Origin: Zopfochytrium polystomum
Taxonomy: Eukaryota; Chytridiomycota; Chytridiomycetes; Chytridiales; Chytridiaceae
NCBI GenBank assembly: GCA_025765615.1
Contig: JAIVFJ010000022.1
Span: 310,001 to 374,000 of the forward strand
Length of the DNA: 64,000 bases
Direction: 5' to 3'
Shown here one piece after another: positions 58,301 to 64,000 of the stretch. How positions within the stretch are numbered: the stretch's first letter is position 1; every line of letters begins with the position of its first letter. The position numbers and the translations under genes are program-made. The notes below the pieces were generated by a model, which saw nothing but the letters and a program-made list of their open reading frames with translations, was not told where the DNA came from and searched no databases.

Positions 58301-60872
58301 GGCTGAACTCCGCCGCACAGCAGTCGAGGCGCTAATAATCGACAACCATGCGCGGGCCGTTCTCTCCTCAGTCATCAACTCTGTTACCCTGAACATGACG
58401 GAGGATATTGCCGCTGAGGAGATTATGATGCAAATGGAGTCTGTACGCACTGCGGAAGACTTTGATGCCGCTAGGGTGGAGAGGGCTGTTGTTCGAACTT
58501 GGTTAAAAGCAGCAAGGAGGAGGGCAGAGGAGAAGGAGAGGCGGCGGCAAGAAAGAGTGCGCCGCGTCCAGAGGTTTTTCTGGAATGTGTTGGAGACCGG
58601 TGTTGGTTCCCCAATCGGAGCTGTGGCCGTTGCTGGGTGGCGAACAAAAGCTGAGGCCCGTGGATACGATGAAACGAGCTTGTACCTGGTACTCTGAAGT
58701 GCTTTCTTTCAATATCGTGCTTACTAGCTCCATGCCTCTCTCCTATTCCCATATGGAAGCCTTCCTTCAACGAGGCGTGCTTCGCACCGTTGGACCTTGC
58801 TCTCGAGCTTGGGGTTAGCCTTATTGCCAAGGACTCGAGCACGCGAGGTCCCCTCAAGTCCTTTGCGCTGAAACCGCCCGCTCTAGCATCAACAGCCCCC
58901 GTCTTCTTTAAACTCGCTATATCCACACCGAGCATCGACTCACCATCAAGCGCTCTGTCCAAGTTCGCTACTTTATGGACCCGAAGTAAACTGGGTTCGG
59001 CGGCTGGCGTGGAAAGTACGAGCGAGGAAATTCGGAAAGGCGTCATTCGTGAAGAGATTGGACGAAGCGTGGCAGAGGTTTGGGATATCAACATCGATGC
59101 GCAGAGGACCAAAAATGTAGTGCGACGGAGTCGTAAAAAGCGGATGGTGGAAGTTATCGTCGAACACCTCGAGGTAGCCAAAGGAACCGAGCTTCATGGC
59201 ATGGAGATGAAGGTAGCTATTTTTTGATTTTCCACCTCTAAGTGATGCTGAGTAAACGGCGAAAAGCACAACTCGGATGCCGCGTTGTCTGGGGCGAATG
59301 CGGCCCTTTTCCAGTTTTCTCTGCCGACTGAACAGACAAAATTAAGGTTTGATCCAAGATGATGTTGCTGCTCTCTCTGAAACCCTCGTTTGCAGCACCT
59401 GGTGGACAGAGAATCGGACAAGACTTTACACAATGCTGCTCTACCTTCCACTTTTGGCGGATATACCCCTTCTTTTATTATTCGTACCGACTCCAACTCT
59501 GTCTCTTTTGGAGTTCAAGAAGGCCGCACCCTCCGAGCTGAGCATTGCGTCGTTCTTGTCTTCCTGTGGCGGCCCAATATCAATGGTAGAAGTTACGGAG
59601 TTAAATCTTCGCGAGGGCGACTCGCACGACTTAAACGGAGCATTGTCAAGACTTCAAGAGGGGTTGAATTGGTCAATCGAGTTTGGCGGCGGCACATTTG
59701 TCATGCGAGACAACATTTTGAAAGGTGTCGTTAAGAGAGCACCCTCATTAAAACTTACAGGGATTCGTTCCACACAGATTTGGCAACTACAGGCATAGCT
59801 GAAAGCATTACATTTGCCTTTGGAAAAGTCGACGAATCCGTCCCCACGTCTGAATTTTGTGAGTGATTTCTAGCCTGCTGTCCGACCACTAACTCGATAG
59901 GGGAAAAAAAATTCTCCAGCAATTGATGTCGATAATCACATGAAGACATTTAATACTCTTGTCGATCTCTACAACATTCAAGTCGATGCAGTCATCACTC
60001 TTCTCACACATCCATCCTCGACGCACGCTCCATTTCCTGCCCCGAACTTCACCCCCGTTGTGGGTCCCCACCGCTTACCACCGCTGACTTGGAATGCTCC
60101 CGCGACTGTCGATTTTGTCGTGAGAGCGTTGTCGGCGTTCCGTCTCCCGCATATGACAGCCCCAAAAGGAGCGGGGCCGATCCACCAAAGAAACAGCAGG
60201 CGCCCCGGTCAAGCCGGCTCTCTGCAAACTGTTAAAGAGCTGTACGACACTTACGCGACACGGATTGCCACCGGCGCCGTCCCGGGCCACGCCTGGTCGC
60301 TTTCTCCTCCTTCGCTCATTCCATCTATTTGGTCGAGGCTCGCTCCTTTCACGCATTCGTACGGCCCGGCGCCCCGATTTCCTTTTAAATCAGTCGCGAG
60401 CTGTATCGCCGCGGCCGCGTGGGCCGCGCTGGAAGAAGAGGTACGAAGAGTGGGCAGTCTCGTCGGTGGCGGAACCAGTGGGCCGTGGTACGATGCGAGG
60501 GGTCTTCCAGGTGTCGTGCAGGCGGTTTCAGAGAAAGCCAGTGAAGTGCTCAGTACTTGGATGGAACAGGTCGTCAATGTGTGGGCCCCTTCCAGCTCAG
60601 ACGACGAGGAGCTCGCAAACGGAGGTCTTGAAGCGAATGGCACCGGAGATGGCGGTCATGACGCGTCGGTGGCGACCAACGGAGTCATTTTGGCAAACAC
60701 CTTACCTCCTGGGTCTCAGAAGCGGCGGCTGTCGGCAATCACAGTAGCAAATGCCGAAACGGCATTGCCTTCGTCACCAACAGCCAAGGCGCTAAAACGC
60801 CGGCTGGATGAGATTATTGCCTCGGCGAGGGAGGAAGTTGAATCGAGCAAGAGGCGGTTTTCGGAGCTATAG
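55392..60872 (+). CDS. SAC3/GANP-domain mRNA export factor with GANP-type C-terminus
   Basis: Starts MWPQANATQQRNPLTRVS after a TTG that should not be used. The first ~245 residues are Gly/Arg/Ser-rich with scattered aromatic residues (SFDFISG, NFSFLRP), as in FG-like segments. A GT-AG intron joins to ANRADRFTTGPQGNKYLE and then the SAC3 signature ECEDMCPEFERHEREFQKG, CVKRYRRSAAG, CDVRPPRVL, IVPERT-type IPERTLEAAQPFIRDRCRS and NEPEFHAYYILSHLWQNEV. Helical domain exons follow to 58690. A further ~700 residues (58750-60872) with LLYLPLLADIPLLLLFVPTP and DNHMKTFNTLVDLYNIQVD resemble the C-terminal part of animal GANP/MCM3AP. SAC3 scaffolds TREX-2 at nuclear pores. Stop TAG at 60872. Confidence 0.8.
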
Positions 60873-62604
60873 GACCAGCAAGGCGAATCCCACTTTTCTT
60901 CTTTTCTTTTTATTGGCTGAACACAAAGAGAACGGATGTGCCAAAAATATTTACGTAAGATGCGTGAATGGCCGGCCAAGCGGTTGCATTAGCATTATGG
61001 AATCGAGCATTGAAGGCGGGGTTGGGAGAGTGAATTTACAGTCCAACCGCCCTCCTAACCGTCACTTTGACAAAGTGGGCGAATGAGTCTTCCACGAAGT
61101 ACTGCAGAGTCGGTGAAAAGGTAAACATTTTGCTCCTCGCCTGAATCGGAATTGGACTCACTTCGCCAAGTAAATAAGCTGGGAAGCAATATTTGCATCA
61201 GTTCCTCCAAAGCTGCCTTTATTCTTGCGAAAATGGAATTTCGTGAAGGCATCGCCCGTGTTCTCTGCACGAGGGAATTTCGAGAGTAAAGGGGCCGTAG
61301 GGCTTCATTCCAATTTCTTTTCCTCTGGTAACATGGAATTTTTCCAAACTCAGAGACTCGAACCTTTCGTTCCGGAGCTGGAGTCTGCAACACTTTCCCT
61401 TCTACGAAGTTGGATGGTTTGAACGACCGCTTGGCGTGCAACGGCCGATAGCGATTCCGCGGGGCTTGTGGTTGTGTGGCCAAAAAGGTCTAGCCAAATG
61501 TCCAAGTTTAACTGGGGAAAAAAATGCTTCAGCTTCAGAGGATGAACAAACAGCAAGTTTCGGATTCGTCCCGTAAATCAAGCAACCTTACGAAAATTGA
61601 TTCAAACTTTCCGATAAATGCATATTCCCCGACAAACTGTTGAGTACAAAAGCTGGTTTCCCGGTAATGGAAGAAGGTAATGAAGGAACTTGTGAAGGGC
61701 AAATTAGGCGTTCCCAAAGCCGGGAAAACTAATTTAAAAAGGGAAGGTGAAAAAGGGTGGTCAGGATGTTCGCCATTCTTTTCAAAACTTTTTTGCGGTA
61801 GAGCAAGACTTTCTGTCCTTGCATGAGCAGGCTCAGAAAATCCTCTCCGGCAGAACTGTTCTCGCGGCCACTTACGTCAGGGCGCTTCAGCTCGCAAATG
61901 ACGAGTTCTATTTTAGTTTCGTCAATCTTTGCGCTGATTCTGCCCGGCAGTTGAGCGGTAATGATGGTTCTTCCGAACAAATTCACGAGCCGCCGTACGG
62001 TCATTTCTTTTTGAAGTTAACAATTAACAAGGAAAAAACGGCTCTCCCCCGTTACTTATTAAAGCCGTGAAGCACGTTTGCACAAGAGACATCAATTTAC
62101 TCGTCTAAGAACCCTTCTTTTTGAGCGAATTTAAAAAAGAGCCAGATTTAAATAGAACAAGGCCCTGCCAACCGCACAGTTGAATCTGCGCAGTACTTTC
62201 TCTTAATAAACACGTGATCGTCATATTCCCAGGGCTGCCTTGTCACCTTCATTCTCTTCCCCCGGTGCCGCCCTCCAGGCACGACCTGGTCAAGAAGCAG
62301 TGGCCTGTCCCTCCCGGTGAGGCAGTCGCACTCCCATCGCCAGCACCCATCACTTGGCGCCTGGTTTCAGCAGCTTCTTGCAGACAGCGCCATTGCCCGT
62401 CTGTGTCCAGCGTTCCAGCGCCCTCGCAGCCAACCATACCCCCAATATTGAGTATGCTAGTGGTGACATACTGCACGTGCCTGCAAGGCTCCAGTGCGCC
62501 AGGCCATCTCTCCTCCTGTAACTTTTGGTGTGCAGTCGCCTACAACATAGCTTAACCCGCATGGCTATGCTTGCGCTTCATTCCATCCTCCTCCTTTCAC
62601 ACAA
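60873..62604. other. region with weak minus-strand fragments
   Basis: Apart from the tentative arrestin-like exons at 61036-62004, only short frames are present. Nothing is recognised between 62080 and 62600. Confidence 0.3.
61036..62004 (-). CDS. possible arrestin-like fragment
   Basis: Exons are short and the joins uncertain. From high to low coordinate the frames read NLFGRTIITAQLPGRISAKI with ICELKRPD before a GTAAGT donor (about 61868), LDIWLDLFGHTTTSPAES near 61480, IGMKPYGPFTLEIPSCREHG near 61290, and YFVEDSFAHFVKVTVRRAVG ending in TAA at 61036. Segments like FVKVTVRR and GPFTLEIP recall the arrestin/VPS26 beta-sandwich, but the whole domain could not be assembled and the start was not found. 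It could also be a pseudogene. Convergent with the SAC3 gene, 164 bp from its stop. Confidence 0.25.
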
Positions 62605-63294
62605 TTGTTAGTCGTCCTTCCACCCCTCCTCCGCCTTCCCCTCCCCCACCACCCCACCACCGCCCAAAGGGAGCAGCGGTGGCGCGACGCGGACAGCGAG
62701 CTGGGCCTCGTCGTCGGCGGCAGCAGCCTCAGCATCGCCACGACAGCTGCAACAACGGCTGCGGCGGCAGCGACGGCCCCCGTCGACCTGTACTACACGA
62801 GCCTGACTCGGTTCGCGGACGGCGGCCGCGGCAGCCGTGCTGGCGCCGTGCTGGCGCCGTGCTGTCGTGGCGGCGGGTGTCCGCGCGGCAGGCAGCGGTG
62901 CGGCAGCGGCTGCTCCACGCGGCGACGACGGCGGCGGGAGGCGGCGGCAGCCGCGCACGCGGACGCTGTGTCGTGCGTCAAGGTCGTCGGAGGCGGGACC
63001 GGCTCTGCTGTGGTGGTGTCGGGAAGCTGGGACCGCAAGGTCAAGGTGTGGCGGGTGGTGCGCCGTGGAGGTGCGGGGCGTGCAGGTCCCGGTCGCGACG
63101 GGGCTGCTGCGGCGGCGGCGCGGGGCGAGACGGGCCGCGACGGCGGCGGAGGCTCACGGCGGCTGGGGGGATGTACTCGCCTCAGTTCCACGGGCGCGAG
63201 GCGGTGGTGGCGGATACCACAGCTGCCACAGCACGTAATGGTTATTCCACATCAACCCACGCAGTGTGACCCATTCCAACATTCCTGTTGGTAA
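62605..63294 (+). CDS. fragment with one WD40 repeat
   Basis: An open GC-rich frame without a convincing ATG. One clear WD40 repeat is present near 62955-63055: HADAVSCVKVVGGG, then SAVVVSGSWDRKVKVWRVV, with the closing Trp. Before it, LGLVVGGSSLSIATTA and DLYYTSLTRFADGG could belong to a longer beta-propeller protein. After it, the frame is Arg/Gly-rich and no second repeat appears. It may be part of a spliced gene whose other exons were not found, or a degraded copy. Confidence 0.3.
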   Translation: MLVVLPPLLRLPLPHHPTTAQREQRWRDADSELGLVVGGSSLSIATTAATTAAAAATAPVDLYYTSLTRFADGGRGSRAGAVLAPCCRGGGCPRGRQRCGSGCSTRRRRRREAAAAAHADAVSCVKVVGGGTGSAVVVSGSWDRKVKVWRVVRRGGAGRAGPGRDGAAAAAARGETGRDGGGGSRRLGGCTRLSSTGARRWWRIPQLPQHVMVIPHQPTQCDPFQHSCW

Positions 63295-64000
63295 GCTTCA
63301 ACCGTCAGTCCCCATCTGTGGCTCAGCCAGTAGCCACTTGCTCTAAGCAACAGCAGCGCATTGCAGCACTGCCCAGGTAGCAGTGAGCCTGCAACAAACA
63401 GACGCACACAACAGTGATAGTAATGCAGTTCTCCTTTGAGCTAGTCGTGGAAGTGAAGGATAGGTGCCTCTCCACCCCCATGCGGCCATAGACCGAGCCC
63501 TTGCCTCATCCCGCTCACCTTGCTGTGGCAGTCGCTTGCGCGGCAGCTGAATCCTCACACTATTTGTGTCTGCCCTTCTATTTGTGTTCGATTTTCGCGG
63601 AAAGGACAATAATATGATCGGGGCCTTGCACCTCGTTAATTTTTTGCATTTTCTTAATTTCAAAAAACCTTTGGCTTGAAAATAGGTGGGTGGTCGTTCT
63701 CGAAGTCGGGCACGCGATCGCACCTACTCTCAAGCTCTCCCTCCTCTTTCTCTCTCTTTCTCTCTTCGTGGATTCGATGGTGGATGGCGACGACGGCCTT
63801 CGCCGTCGCCGCAAGTAGCGGATTGGCTCACGACGACGACGGCCTACGGCCGCCCCCGTCGCCGCTGAAGCGGTGGCGGCGGGCGCAAGGTGGGCAACGA
63901 CGACAGCCCCAAGCCGTCGTCGCCGCAAGAAGGGGCGGACGGCTGCGACGGCGACGGCGACGGCCTTCGCTTTTTTTTTTCCTCCCTGATATGTCCCATT
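63295..64000. other. end of window, GC-rich tract with inverted repeats
   Basis: No gene is supported in 63295-63720. From 63781 to 63969 the DNA consists of CGACGG/CGCCGTCG-type triplets with several self-complementary stretches. Confidence 0.4.
63781..63969. repeat. GC-rich triplet array with palindromic units
   Basis: Units such as GACGACGGCCTTCGCCGTCG recur with variation (also GACGGCCTACGGCC and GACGGCGACGGCCTTCG). Several can fold into hairpins. They lie beside a run of 10 T at 63971-63980. Confidence 0.55.

Noticed and set aside
61055..61483. 143-codon minus-strand frame as a gene of its own
   Set aside because: It reads through a GTGAGT donor and out of frame with the arrestin-like segments; more likely a chance frame.

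Overview
The window is nuclear DNA of a flagellated (zoosporic) fungus, most likely a chytrid. Genes lie on both strands and are split by many short introns, mostly about 40-120 nt. The proteins are fungal/opisthokont (CTL choline-transporter family, SAC3/GANP, CCT1, glucosidase II alpha, pseudouridine glycosidase-kinase fusion). B9D2, a ciliary transition-zone protein, points to a fungus that still builds a flagellum. C2CD5, MCM-binding protein and an SH3-tailed membrane protein fit the same group. No bacterial operons, rRNA, tRNA or CRISPR were found. Exon chains were joined by eye from reading frame, splice sites and remembered family motifs, so gene limits are firmer than internal splice sites.

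Layout. 0.3-2 kb (+): single-pass membrane protein with an SH3 tail. 2.4-3.6 kb (-): unknown protein with a CxxC pair at its end. 5.3-8.5 kb (+): CTL/PNS1-like transporter with an unusual Cys-repeat loop. 8.6-10 kb (+): membrane-anchored SAM methyltransferase read in two frames. 10.2-12.7 kb (-): CK2-alpha-like kinase with a long extension, divergent from the pseudouridine glycosidase/kinase (12.9-15.8 kb, +). 16.1-17.5 kb (+): unknown membrane protein. 17.6-19.4 kb (-): MCM-binding protein. 20.5-24.9 kb (-): SAM methyltransferase, B9D2 and a ferroportin-like transporter, closely packed. 25-26.7 kb (+): ankyrin-like protein. 26.8-30.2 kb (+): glucosidase II alpha. 30.7-31.6 kb: dead Tc1/mariner element. 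32.1-37 kb (+): C2CD5 homologue with three GC-AG introns. 38.7-40.9 kb (-): CCT1. 42.8-46.7 kb (-): TTC39/IML2 protein, possibly fused to a four-helix membrane module. 47.3-49.4 kb (-): multi-pass membrane protein. 49.7-52.7 kb (-): sensor-like receptor with no output domain. 53.4-54.8 kb (-): mitochondrial methylglutaconyl-CoA hydratase. 55.4-60.9 kb (+): SAC3/GANP-like mRNA-export protein. The last 3 kb hold only weak fragments (arrestin-like, one WD40 repeat) and GC-rich repeats.

The genes do not form one pathway. They are housekeeping functions (protein folding, ER glycan trimming, mRNA export, replication, leucine and pseudouridine catabolism, iron and solute transport) mixed with lineage-specific receptors. 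The features most worth checking are the GC-AG introns clustered in one gene, the Cys-repeat loop of the CTL protein, the possible TM-TTC39 fusion, the receptor without an output domain, and the paired frameshifts in the methyltransferase.
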